Below are positions 26,689 to 35,401 of a DNA stretch of 64,000 bases, in pieces. The stretch lies in contig NZ_MTAV01000002.1 in the NCBI RefSeq assembly GCF_002154695.1, positions 186,001-250,000 on the forward strand, read 5' to 3'. The first letter of the stretch is position 1. Each line of letters starts with the position of its first letter. The translations under genes and the position numbers were made by a program. The notes below the pieces were generated by a model. It was not told the origin of the DNA and ran no database searches. It was given only the letters and a program-made list of their open reading frames with translations. Source of the DNA: Nostoc sp. T09 (lineage in GTDB: Bacteria > Cyanobacteriota > Cyanobacteriia > Cyanobacteriales > Nostocaceae).

Positions 26689-27243
26689 ATGCATTTATTA
26701 TATTTATTGAAGCTAAAAAATCTATTTAAGAATTCTCAGAGCAGTGGCTTCACTTTGTTGGAATTGTTGGCAGTAATTTTAGTAATCAGTATGTTGAGCG
26801 CGATCGCAGTACCAAGCTGGCTGACTTTTGTAAATATTCGCCGTCTTAATACTGCTCAAGACGAAGTTTACCGCGCCATGCGTCAAGCTCAAAGCCAAGC
26901 CAAAAAAGAAAAATTGACCTGGCAAACCAGTTTTCGGGAAAATAATGGTATTGTTCAATGGGCAATTCACCCTGCAAGTGTGAATCCTGCCAATGCTAAC
27001 TGGAATGATTTAGATGCCAATGTTCGCTTACACGAAGAAACAACTTTACAACAATCAAATGGGGTAAAGCGAATCCAATTTGATTACATGGGTAGTGTTG
27101 ATAAACCTCCGCTAGGAAGAATTACTCTATCTAGTAAACATGGTGGCAAAGCTAAACGCTGTGTTTTTGTCTCTACAATTTTAGGGGCAATGCGAACCAG
27201 TAAAGAGCAGACAACAGCCGAAGATGGTAAGTATTGCTATTAA
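26689..27243 (+). CDS. Fourth pseudopilin of the hps locus
   Basis: A 184-residue pilin-like protein with motif SSG-FTLLELLAVILVI (Gly20, Phe21, Glu25), one helix, and NIRRLNTAQDEVYRAMRQAQ as in GspH/FimT proteins. It resembles HpsD in layout: WLTFVN after the helix, SNGVKRIQFDYMGSV, and a C-terminal AKRCVFVSTILGAM, which parallels VKRCVIVNTLLGSM of HpsD. So it is an HpsD paralogue placed after the glycosyltransferases. The ATG at 26689 gives a short leader; no ribosome site is obvious. It would be processed by the same prepilin peptidase. Confidence 0.8.
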   Translation: MHLLYLLKLKNLFKNSQSSGFTLLELLAVILVISMLSAIAVPSWLTFVNIRRLNTAQDEVYRAMRQAQSQAKKEKLTWQTSFRENNGIVQWAIHPASVNPANANWNDLDANVRLHEETTLQQSNGVKRIQFDYMGSVDKPPLGRITLSSKHGGKAKRCVFVSTILGAMRTSKEQTTAEDGKYCY

Positions 27244-27275
27244 GATAATTTTTAATCATTACAAAAAGGTATTGT

Positions 27276-27935
27276 GTGCTGAAATCACTAAACAGCCTCA
27301 AACAGCACCTAATTATTTTTACTCGCTATCCAGAACCAGGGAAGACGAAAACCCGACTGATACCTGCTTTAGGTGATATTGGTGCTGCTAATCTTCAAAA
27401 GCAGATGACCGAATATACAATATTTCAGGCTAAAGAATTGCAAAAAGCAACTACCATATCTTTTGAAGTGCGGTTTGTAGGTGGAAATTTACAACTAATG
27501 CAAGATTGGCTGGGGTTGGCTTTGGTTTACAAGTCCCAAGGGGAAGGGGATTTAGGTGAGCGAATGATGCGATCGCTTGAGGATGCCTTTCAATCTGGTA
27601 TGGAACAAGTAATAATTATCGGCACAGATTGTCCAGGGGTTAATTCTCAGCTTTTAGCCAGCGCTTTTGAGCAACTACGCACTTGTGATATTGTCTTAGG
27701 TCCAGCACTCGATGGTGGCTATTACTTGATTGGTTTGCGTCACTTGATGCTGGAATTATTCGCTAATATCGGCTGGGGAACTCCTCAGGTATTACAACAA
27801 ACTGTAGACATAGCTCAAAAATTTGATCTATCACATATTTACTTGCCTTTATTGAGTGATGTTGACTATCCAGAGGATTTGCCAATCTGGGAACAAACTG
27901 TGAACAGCGAAGTTGGCAAATGGCGAAATGAGTAA
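27276..27935 (+). CDS. TIGR04282 family transferase (DUF2064)
   Basis: A 219-residue protein of the DUF2064 group, named in databases as arsenosugar biosynthesis glycosyltransferase. Visible motifs are LIIFTRYPEPGKTKTRLIPALG at the N-terminus (a nucleotide-sugar or NTP-binding loop), GEGDLGERMMRSLEDAF, IIGTDCPGVNSQLLASAFE (metal-binding Asp), GPALDGGYYLIGLR and YLPLLSDVDYPEDL. These mark a nucleotidyltransferase-like GT-A fold. The arsenosugar role comes from other clusters; here it sits among hps genes, so transfer or activation of a sugar for the polysaccharide is equally possible. Start is GTG at 27276, 32 bp after the pseudopilin. Confidence 0.8.
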   Translation: MLKSLNSLKQHLIIFTRYPEPGKTKTRLIPALGDIGAANLQKQMTEYTIFQAKELQKATTISFEVRFVGGNLQLMQDWLGLALVYKSQGEGDLGERMMRSLEDAFQSGMEQVIIIGTDCPGVNSQLLASAFEQLRTCDIVLGPALDGGYYLIGLRHLMLELFANIGWGTPQVLQQTVDIAQKFDLSHIYLPLLSDVDYPEDLPIWEQTVNSEVGKWRNE

Positions 27936-28267
27936 TACCAGGGTTGGATTATGGAGAGGTTGCATATAACTTTCTTTCATCTGCTAGTGTTTTATAATAC
28001 TAAATAACTTCTGAGGACACTTAGGATTACAGATGCTACCGTGGTGTAGATTCATTCCAAAAGGCAGAATACTTCTGGCTGCTGGCACTTGACAACAGTA
28101 GACGGTTATCGTTTCATCCCCGGACGGAATGAGCAATCGAGCGCCGTCATTCTGTAATTTTGTAGCATCTGCCTTTTGTTGCCATATAACAAGTAGGGTT
28201 ATGGGAACAATATTCAAGTAACTTTATATAGGGCAATCACTCTGACTTATCAAAATACCGAACAACT

Positions 28268-29140
28268 ATGGTAAACCGTTTTGCTTCTGTGAATGCTGCC
28301 CTCACATTAAAGGTAGTGGGCATAGTCTTAATTTTGTCCTTTTTGTTAGACTTTTTGCTGCTGTTGTTACCCTTCCAACCAACTGATCGAGCATGGCAAA
28401 TCAATCTGGCAACAAGTCTTGTGGATCGGGGAATTGTCCCTTTGGTAGGTTTAGGGATGCTGTTTGCTGCCTATGGAATTGAGAATGCTAGCGATACCGA
28501 TGTCTCAGGACAAGACGCTTCGCGTCTACGCGCCCCTAGCCTAGATTTGAGATTTCCAGTCTTGGTACTATCAAGTATTTTAGGGTTGTTGTTTTTGCTA
28601 ATTTTTCCACTGCATCTTAATAATGTAAATCAAGCTAAGAATCAAGCAGTTAATCAGATTACCCAAGAAGCAGATCAGGCAGAAAATCAACTAAACAGTC
28701 GCTTCTCCCAATTACAAGCACAACTGAATACTGAACAAGGAAAAGCTCAATTAGATCAGCTGCGAAACCAGACCAAAGCCCAGTTGACTGAGATACTTAA
28801 AGACGAGCAGAAATATAAGCAAGCGCTTGAAAGCCCTCAAATTCCTCCAACTGTAAAAGATGTACTCAAGAAAGCTAAAGCAGATCCGAAAGCGCTTGAC
28901 AAAGCCATTGAACAACAAACAGATATTCAGGCGCTACGGAATCAACAATTAAGCCAAGTCCGCCAGCGTAGGGACGATGCTGAAAAACAAGCTAAAGACA
29001 ACGCTTGGAAATCTGGGCTGCGAACTGGTATTAGCAGTTTACTGTTATCAATTGGTTACATAATCATCGGCTGGACAGGATTAAAAGGTATGGGTGCTTT
29101 ACAAGGTGGTGGACGCCGCAAAACTCCCGCACCACGTTAG
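28268..29140 (+). CDS. HpsJ-like membrane protein
   Basis: A 290-residue membrane protein with an N-terminal pair of helices (about 13-35 and 54-68), a third at about 95-117, a long coiled-coil region (about 120-245, rich in Gln, Lys, Glu and Ala) and a final helix near 252-272. This matches the cyanobacterial HpsJ family, found near hormogonium polysaccharide or exosortase-type genes. It may organise the export complex, but there is no proven role. Residues 80-90 (VSGQDASRLRAPS) are encoded across a small palindrome, AGACGC-TTC-GCGTCT (28513-28527), an in-frame copy of a genomic repeat motif. ATG start, no clear ribosome site. Confidence 0.72.
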   Translation: MVNRFASVNAALTLKVVGIVLILSFLLDFLLLLLPFQPTDRAWQINLATSLVDRGIVPLVGLGMLFAAYGIENASDTDVSGQDASRLRAPSLDLRFPVLVLSSILGLLFLLIFPLHLNNVNQAKNQAVNQITQEADQAENQLNSRFSQLQAQLNTEQGKAQLDQLRNQTKAQLTEILKDEQKYKQALESPQIPPTVKDVLKKAKADPKALDKAIEQQTDIQALRNQQLSQVRQRRDDAEKQAKDNAWKSGLRTGISSLLLSIGYIIIGWTGLKGMGALQGGGRRKTPAPR

Positions 29141-29220
29141 AAAATTTTTCAATGGCAGTAAGACAGATCAAATTTTCTTTTGACCCTCCGGGTGAATTCT
29201 ACGGATACCCTGCGCTAGCA

Positions 29221-29261
29221 CCAGTCCCCATCGTTACGAGAACTGCCAAGACGGGGACTGG
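29221..29261. repeat. Inverted repeat downstream of the hpsJ-like gene
   Basis: CCAGTCCCC at 29221-29229 pairs with GGGGACTGG at 29253-29261 over 23 nt, 80 bp past the stop codon. It may act as a terminator, or may be another interspersed repeat; the adjacent stretch CTACGGATACCCTGC also looks repeat-derived. Confidence 0.45.
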
Positions 29262-29419
29262 AATCACAGTTTATACTGCAACTTGAGAATTTTGGAGTGC
29301 ATTGTAGAGGGCACTGCGTTGTAGCAAGTGGCGTGATTTTAGATTGGTTAAATCAAGCTACCAGGAATTAACCGATACGTAGCTTGAGAAAATCAAAATA
29401 TTTTTACTCAGAGTTTATA

Positions 29420-30295
29420 ATGTTCTCAATTTATATACTGACATATAACGAAGAATTAGATATTGCTGCTTGCATAGAGTCAGCGATGCTATCGGATGAC
29501 ATTATTGTTGTAGATTCATGCAGCAGCGATCGCACTGTAGAAATTGCCAATCGTTATCCTATCCGCATCGTTCAACACCCTTTTGAAAGTCACGGACGCC
29601 AACGTACTTGGATGCTAGAGTCCATTCCGCCAAAGCATGAATGGGTTTATATTCTAGAAGCTGATGAGCGCATGACACCAGAACTGTTTGCAGAATGCGA
29701 ACAAGCAATTCAGCATCTAGACTACATCGGCTACTACGTTGCTGAACGTGTTATGTTCATGAATCGTTGGATTCGCTACAGTACCCAATATCCGCGTTAC
29801 CAGATGCGCCTTTTTCGTCATGGTAAAGTTTGGTTTACAGACTATGGTCATACGGAGCGAGAAGTTTGTAACGGTGCAACCAGCTTTTTAAAAGAAACTT
29901 ACCCTCATTACACTTGTAGCAAAGGCTTGAGCCGTTGGATTGAAAAGCACAACCGCTACTCGACAGATGAAGCCGCAGAAACATTGCATCAAATTCAACA
30001 AGGTAGTGTTAACTGGCGAGATTTATTCTTTGGTAAATCAGAGGTGGAAAGACGCCGCGCTTTGAAAGACTTATCTTTGCGTTTACCTGCCAGACCGATT
30101 GTACGCTTCTTATATATGTATTTTTTATTGGGTGGCTTTTTAGATGGACGAGCCGGAATGGCTTGGTGTACATTACAGGCATTCTATGAATATTTAATTT
30201 TGCTCAAAGTTTGGGAAATGAAGCACATACCCGTAACCAACTTAGATACACAAACATCTCTTCGAGAAAAAAATACACAGGCTGATGTCGCCTGA
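29420..30295 (+). CDS. Family-2 glycosyltransferase (KdtX/WaaE type)
   Basis: A 291-residue enzyme from the ATG at 29420; a TTG at 29384 opens the frame 12 codons earlier but adds a charged leader unlike the family. It begins MFSIYILTYNEELDIAACIES, the start of WaaE/KdtX-like beta-glycosyltransferases, then DDIIVVDSCSSDRTVEIA, SHGRQRTWMLE and the metal-binding EADERM. GFLDGRAGMAW near the end is typical of the group that acts on surface polysaccharide. The C-terminal third is helical with a hydrophobic stretch (FLYMYFLLGGFLDG). It is the last gene of the hps-associated run. Substrate is unknown. Confidence 0.82.
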   Translation: MFSIYILTYNEELDIAACIESAMLSDDIIVVDSCSSDRTVEIANRYPIRIVQHPFESHGRQRTWMLESIPPKHEWVYILEADERMTPELFAECEQAIQHLDYIGYYVAERVMFMNRWIRYSTQYPRYQMRLFRHGKVWFTDYGHTEREVCNGATSFLKETYPHYTCSKGLSRWIEKHNRYSTDEAAETLHQIQQGSVNWRDLFFGKSEVERRRALKDLSLRLPARPIVRFLYMYFLLGGFLDGRAGMAWCTLQAFYEYLILLKVWEMKHIPVTNLDTQTSLREKNTQADVA

Positions 30296-30949
30296 GTTCA
30301 TCTTCGGTTTAAAGACTATGCCAATTTACTAGCTGTGAGTAGTTTTACTTACTAAGATTTACCTAAAAAATTTTGTCAGACATCTTGCATCTATATGTTG
30401 AGATTTCCAAGCTCAAGGATGTTCTTCGCGGTTATGTGAAATTAATATTTTTATATAAATTTATTAGCAAAATTTCTCTTGCTTGGCTGAGTGATATTAA
30501 AAGGAAAACCGTTCTTTATACTGTCTGACAATAGTTTTAGAACTATGAGCCGCTTTTGATTACGCGCGGTAAGATTAGTAATAACCAGGTGACTTGCAAC
30601 AATTATTTACAAGTCTTACAAAGAAAAGTAACATCATCTGAGACAAACCAGCCTTGATTTTAATAGGTAGTTATACCAGATCTATATGAGGTTGCGTTTT
30701 ATTTACTCAGAGGCTTTAGCCTCTGGCTCACGAACCTAGATGCAGAGCGGTCTTCCGCATTGCTGGGGTCGTTAGGCTAATTAGGCGCAAGTTTATCAAG
30801 AAGTGGTCTTACCTAATAATCCAGAAAAGCACCGGATTTTCGCAACGAAAAGGTATTTTTGTAACTGTGGCTAAGCTGCTAGTAGAGACAGGTGCTTGCA
30901 GTAACTTGTGCTTTAACTAGTGTCTCCTTGAGTTAACGAAGATGTTGGT
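30296..30949. other. Gap between the hps-associated block and the DUF502 gene
   Basis: These 654 bp have no supported gene. A perfect small hairpin, CAGAGGCT-TT-AGCCTCTG, lies at 30708-30725, followed by TGCAGAGCGGTCTTCCGCA-type repeat sequence. The last 50 bp hold the DUF502 promoter and ribosome region. No tRNA or known RNA was recognised. Confidence 0.5.
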
Positions 30950-31744
30950 ATGAATACTGATAATAAAAGCTCCACTAGCCTAAAAAAGGAGAATAGGGAC
31001 TTGGTAATTAATCGCCTAAAACAGGACTTAAAAAATGACCTGATCGCTGGGTTGTTGGTAGTAATTCCACTAGCAACTACGATCTGGCTAACTATTACCA
31101 TTGCTAGTTGGGTAATCAACTTTCTGACCCAAATTCCCAAACAACTGAATCCCTTTGAGGGACTGCATCCTATACTAGTAAATATACTGAATTTAGGAGT
31201 CGGATTAGCTGTACCACTGCTGAGCATTCTATTGATTGGTTTGATGGCTCGGAATATTGTGGGGCGGTGGTTATTAAATTTTGGCGAGCAGGTATTGCAG
31301 GCGATTCCTTTAGCTGGACAGGTATACAAAACCCTGAAACAGCTTTTAGAAACACTCCTCAAAGATTCTCCTGGCAAATTTCGTCGCGTAATTTTGCTAG
31401 AGTATCCCAGGCGAGGAGTATGGGCGATCGCCTTTGTCACAGGCATCATCAGCAATGAAATTCAAGCCCAGATGTCTCGTCCTATGTTGAGCGTTTTTAT
31501 ACCAACGACACCGAATCCCACTACAGGATGGTATGCAATAGTTCCTGAAGATGAGGTGGTGAACCTGTCATTGTCGATAGAAGACGCTTTTAAGATAGTA
31601 GTCTCTGGTGGCATTGTCGCCCCCAATACACCCCTAGCAACCCTAACAGTCTCTCAAAAGGAAGTACCAAACCTAGAAACAAAGTCAGAAATCATTCCGC
31701 TGGTAGAAAATTCAAATCTCTCGGACAAAGTTACAAGCAAATAG
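30950..31744 (+). CDS. DUF502 family membrane protein
   Basis: A 264-residue protein with two hydrophobic helices (about 28-55 and 80-100), then a cytoplasmic or lumenal domain carrying the DUF502 signature: IPLAGQVYKTLKQLLETLL, FRRVILLEYPRRGVWAIAFVTG, VFIPTTPNPTTGW and LSIEDAFKIVVSGGIVAP. The family is widespread in bacteria and plants (the plant LCV group); no biochemical role is settled. The last 40 residues are polar and variable. It is followed by nusB 94 bp downstream and then ftsY, an order I recall from other Nostocales. Confidence 0.88.
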   Translation: MNTDNKSSTSLKKENRDLVINRLKQDLKNDLIAGLLVVIPLATTIWLTITIASWVINFLTQIPKQLNPFEGLHPILVNILNLGVGLAVPLLSILLIGLMARNIVGRWLLNFGEQVLQAIPLAGQVYKTLKQLLETLLKDSPGKFRRVILLEYPRRGVWAIAFVTGIISNEIQAQMSRPMLSVFIPTTPNPTTGWYAIVPEDEVVNLSLSIEDAFKIVVSGGIVAPNTPLATLTVSQKEVPNLETKSEIIPLVENSNLSDKVTSK

Positions 31745-31838
31745 ATAATATAGTTGTCTGACCATGCGAAAATCTACTGACTTCTAACTTCATTCTTTCT
31801 ACTTTTATCAGTCTTTAATTCATTCCAACTTTACTTTT

Positions 31839-32468
31839 ATGCAAGACCGTAAACCCCAGCAACTTGCTCGTGAACTAGCGCTGTTAAGCCTCAGCCAGTT
31901 GCCAGTCAATCCTAAGAAACTGACAGAAGAACATCTGCCCAAATTAGTACTAGCAGCTGTACGTACCCTCAGATCCGAAGTCCAGGATACCTTGGATAAT
32001 GCAGCTGGTGAACTACAACGCAGTCACGATCGCATCTTAAGCAGTCAAACTCGTGCTTCCGACATCAATACTGCTAGAACAATGCTGCAAGAAGCGATCT
32101 CATACACACAAACAGCAATCAATAAATTAGGTGCAGCAGTAGAGTTCCCTGAACTAATTCAGCTGGCAAATCAAGACAAGACAGTCAGCAAATATGCTAT
32201 TCAAATTGTCAAGATAGTTAGCGAACAACGAACTATTGTTGATGAACAAATTACCGCTGCTCTAGTAGATTGGCAAGTTGCTCGCCTCGCCCAAATCGAT
32301 CGGGATATTCTGCGAATTGCTGTAGCAGAAATGCTATTTTTAGACTTGCCAGATAGTGTAGCCATCAATGAAGCTGTAGAACTAGCCAAACGCTACAGTG
32401 GCGATGAAGGTCATCGGTTTATTAATGGCGTTCTACGCCGAGTCACAGAGCAAAAAAAGACAGCATAG
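31839..32468 (+). CDS. nusB: Transcription antitermination factor NusB
   Basis: A 209-residue NusB. The N-terminal part begins [19 protein letters not shown]; the rest is the all-helical RNA-binding NusB fold, with [43 protein letters not shown] split over helices 5-7 and FINGVLRRV near the end. NusB binds boxA RNA with NusE (S10) to keep RNA polymerase elongating through rRNA operons. Cyanobacterial copies carry an extra ~60-residue insert (about 45-110), seen here. ATG start, with no strong ribosome site. Confidence 0.94.
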   Translation: MQDRKPQQLARELALLSLSQLPVNPKKLTEEHLPKLVLAAVRTLRSEVQDTLDNAAGELQRSHDRILSSQTRASDINTARTMLQEAISYTQTAINKLGAAVEFPELIQLANQDKTVSKYAIQIVKIVSEQRTIVDEQITAALVDWQVARLAQIDRDILRIAVAEMLFLDLPDSVAINEAVELAKRYSGDEGHRFINGVLRRVTEQKKTA

Positions 32469-32638
32469 CGTTTTATAGAAACGAAAGCGACCTTCATGAG
32501 TGCTAAGTTTTGAGTTAAGAGTGAGAAGTGAGGAGTGAGGAAATCCTGGCGGTTTTCACACCAAAAAACAGACAGGAGTTAAATTAAACTCATAACTCAT
32601 AACTCATACTTACATCACAACTAATATCACTAGCTGCA

Positions 32639-34342
32639 ATGGTTTTTAATTGGTTCCGCCGTCAATATAACGATTCCTCTGAGATTCCCGCCCAACAACA
32701 GCAACAAGAAACTCCTGTACCAGAACCCCAACCAGAACCAGCCGAAAATTCAACGCCAACAGCAGAAACTACACCAGAGACAACGGCAGATTTATTAGCT
32801 TTTGCAAAGGCCGCTTATAAAAATATCCAACAAAAACAGCAATCCCAAGCAGTTGAACAGGAGCCAGCAGAAGTTGAAATTGAAACTGCACAATCAGCAG
32901 CATCGCCAGAATTAGATGCAACTGTTAGCCAAACAACTACAGAAGAATCTGCTGAAGTTACAGAAAATCTACCAAGCTTAGAAATCGATGTAACTGTTGC
33001 TTCAGAAATTTCTGAGGAATTATCTAGTACAGAAGAAGAAAGTACAGCTACTTCTTCCATAACAGAAATTGCCGAAACACCAGATGTCGCCAGCCCAGAA
33101 TTAACACCGAATGTGGTAGAAACAGCAGCCACTGAATCTGTTACTAACCCAGAGCTATCACAGCCAACAGTACCAGCAAATTTATCTTTCTTAGAACGGG
33201 CGGCGGCGGAACGGCAAGCAAAGCAGGAAAGGCTGATAGCCAATGCTATTGAAGTACCAGCTGAGATAGTACAGCCAGTAGCTACCACCGCAACTAGCGC
33301 CACACCGGAGACAACAGAAGAAATTACTGGACTGGCTTTTGATGAAGGATTTGTCTGGTCAACAGAAATCTTAGCAGCCCAAGGTAGGCGTCCAGAGGAT
33401 ATTTCTATTGAAGAAATTACCTGGCTGAAAAAGTTACGGCAAGGGTTAGACAAAACTCGTCGGAATATACTGAATCAGCTCAAGGCAATTGTCGGTCAAG
33501 GACCGCTCAATCAAGCTGCGGTAGGGGAGATTGAAGCTTTGCTTCTCCAAGCTGATGTGGGTGTGGAGGCAACAGATTTAATTATCAATTCTCTACAGAA
33601 AAAATTACGGGAAGAAGTTACCCCTCCAGAAGAAGCGATCGCTTACCTCAAAAAAATTCTGCGGGATATGCTGGATAATCCAGTACAGAAAAACTACAAA
33701 CCGACTTTTGCCCCTGAAAAGGAAACGCTCAATATTTGGTTGATCACCGGTGTTAATGGTGCAGGTAAGACTACTACTATCGGTAAAATCGCCCACCTCG
33801 CACAAAGATCGGGTTATAAATGCTTGATTGGTGCAGCAGATACTTTCCGTGCCGCCGCTGTAGAACAGGTGAAGGTTTGGGGTACTAGAAGTGGTGTAGA
33901 AGTAATTTCCAATCCTGGTAAAAATACAGATCCAGCCGCAGTGGTGTTTGATGCGATCGCTGCTGCTCAAGCTAGAGAAACTGAATTACTGCTAGTTGAT
34001 ACCGCAGGGCGATTGCAAAACAAGAAAAACTTAATGGACGAACTCACGAAAATTCGTCGGATTATTGACAAAAAAGCCCCTAATGCCAAAATAGAGTCAC
34101 TCTTGGTTCTAGACTCCACTTTAGGTCAAAATGGATTGCGCCAAGCTGAAGTCTTCTCGCAAGCGGCCCAACTCAGTGGCGTGGTATTAACTAAGCTCGA
34201 TGGCACTGCTAAAGGCGGTGTTGCTCTTGCTGTCGTGCAGCAGCTAGGTTTACCAATTCGCTTTATCGGCGCTGGTGAAGGAATTGAAGACCTACGTCCC
34301 TTTTCTAGTTACGAGTTTGTTGAAGCACTCTTAAGTGGCTGA
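32639..34342 (+). CDS. ftsY: Signal recognition particle receptor FtsY
   Basis: A 567-residue SRP receptor. Residues 1-235 are an acidic, low-complexity region (Glu, Thr, Ala, Pro and Ser) that helps FtsY reach the membrane. The NG domain follows: N-domain four-helix bundle (about 255-340), then G motifs GVNGAGKTTTIGK (about 376-388), DTFRAAAVEQ, DTAGR, TKLDGTAKGG and the closing GAGEGIEDLRPF. It docks ribosome-SRP complexes at the cytoplasmic and thylakoid membrane for insertion of proteins. The acidic region is longer than in E. coli. It lies 170 bp after nusB with a spacer of short AAACTCATAACTCAT repeats. Confidence 0.96.
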   Translation: MVFNWFRRQYNDSSEIPAQQQQQETPVPEPQPEPAENSTPTAETTPETTADLLAFAKAAYKNIQQKQQSQAVEQEPAEVEIETAQSAASPELDATVSQTTTEESAEVTENLPSLEIDVTVASEISEELSSTEEESTATSSITEIAETPDVASPELTPNVVETAATESVTNPELSQPTVPANLSFLERAAAERQAKQERLIANAIEVPAEIVQPVATTATSATPETTEEITGLAFDEGFVWSTEILAAQGRRPEDISIEEITWLKKLRQGLDKTRRNILNQLKAIVGQGPLNQAAVGEIEALLLQADVGVEATDLIINSLQKKLREEVTPPEEAIAYLKKILRDMLDNPVQKNYKPTFAPEKETLNIWLITGVNGAGKTTTIGKIAHLAQRSGYKCLIGAADTFRAAAVEQVKVWGTRSGVEVISNPGKNTDPAAVVFDAIAAAQARETELLLVDTAGRLQNKKNLMDELTKIRRIIDKKAPNAKIESLLVLDSTLGQNGLRQAEVFSQAAQLSGVVLTKLDGTAKGGVALAVVQQLGLPIRFIGAGEGIEDLRPFSSYEFVEALLSG

Positions 34343-35401
34343 TTTAAAATTTTGCAGATAAGATTTTTCTTTGGAAACTAATAAATTTGGGACTTACGGC
34401 TCTGGTGTGATCGCTTAAATTTACTAGTAGTGAATTACTGAAAAAAGCGTAAGTCCTAAAATCATTAGTTTGTTATAAAATTTGCACTACCTTTGCTAGA
34501 ATTCTACTCTACTACTCTAATGAGGGGGTTCCTAAATCTAGGATTACAGTATAGTTGCAGCATAGAAAACTCTGTAGACTCTGGTGTAACGCTGTTTTTA
34601 AGGTTAGGTAGTTCTAAGCAACTTTATTCTCTGTAGAGTGTCTGGCAAATTACCACTGGATTAGTTACAGGGTAACTGCCAAGAACGGTATGCATGAGAA
34701 CCAGTAGCAATCAATAAATTGTTGCTAATAATCTGTAGAAACTCTTAAGTGTATTATCAGTCTCTACTGTTTATGAAATCTATAAATATTCTCTGTACAA
34801 AGTTTAAAGATGTAAAATATGTTTGTTAAACTACAAAATTCTCCATAAACTCTAATTGTCAAAATCTGAGGCAGGTGTATTCTCCATGATATGCGTAGGC
34901 TTAGCCCGCCGTAGGCATCGCTCGTTGATAAACTTTTCTGCCGTCAAATAGCTGCATTGCCTTGACATCTTTTTAGCCTTGAAGCTGAATGGCATTTTCT
35001 TTGCTCTCAAGCTTCAAAGAGACCTCAAACCCCTAGGAGCTTTGACCCCTCACCCCCAATAATGATGCTGGCAACGTAATATATTATTTTCCGCCCAAAG
35101 CATTTTTCTGTCGAAAGACATATAACTAAGTAAATCAGCGATCAGAGAATCACAATTTTGCTAGTGTCTGCCGAAAATGGCTAATTTCGTCCCTGACTTT
35201 CTAAAGAAGAATATAGTAGTTAAAATTGCTAACTTTAGTAAGAAATATAATAACCAAATGCAATACTTATATAATTCACTGCCTACGTCTTTCTACTCTT
35301 GCTAAAATGACAAATCTTGTCCCAATATGGTTTAGCAATCCCATATCCAAAGGATTTATCAGTAATCTCAAGTTTGCCTCTCTTAAAATGCAATAGTACC
35401 T
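34343..35401. other. Gap between ftsY and the PP2C phosphatase gene
   Basis: These 1.06 kb contain no supported gene. Near 34890-34920 is a GC-rich interspersed repeat (GCGTAGGCTTAGCCCGCCG then TAGGCATCGCTCG), and near 34980-35020 a GAAGCT/AGCTTC pair. The 200 bp before 35402 probably hold the phosphatase promoter. No tRNA or riboswitch was recognised. Confidence 0.5.

Noticed and set aside
27984-28217. 77-codon minus-strand frame between the TIGR04282 gene and the hpsJ-like gene
   Set aside because: TTG start, no recognised family, and it contains an 11-bp inverted repeat (CAAAAGGCAGA/TCTGCCTTTTG). It looks like a repeat or a remnant rather than a gene.
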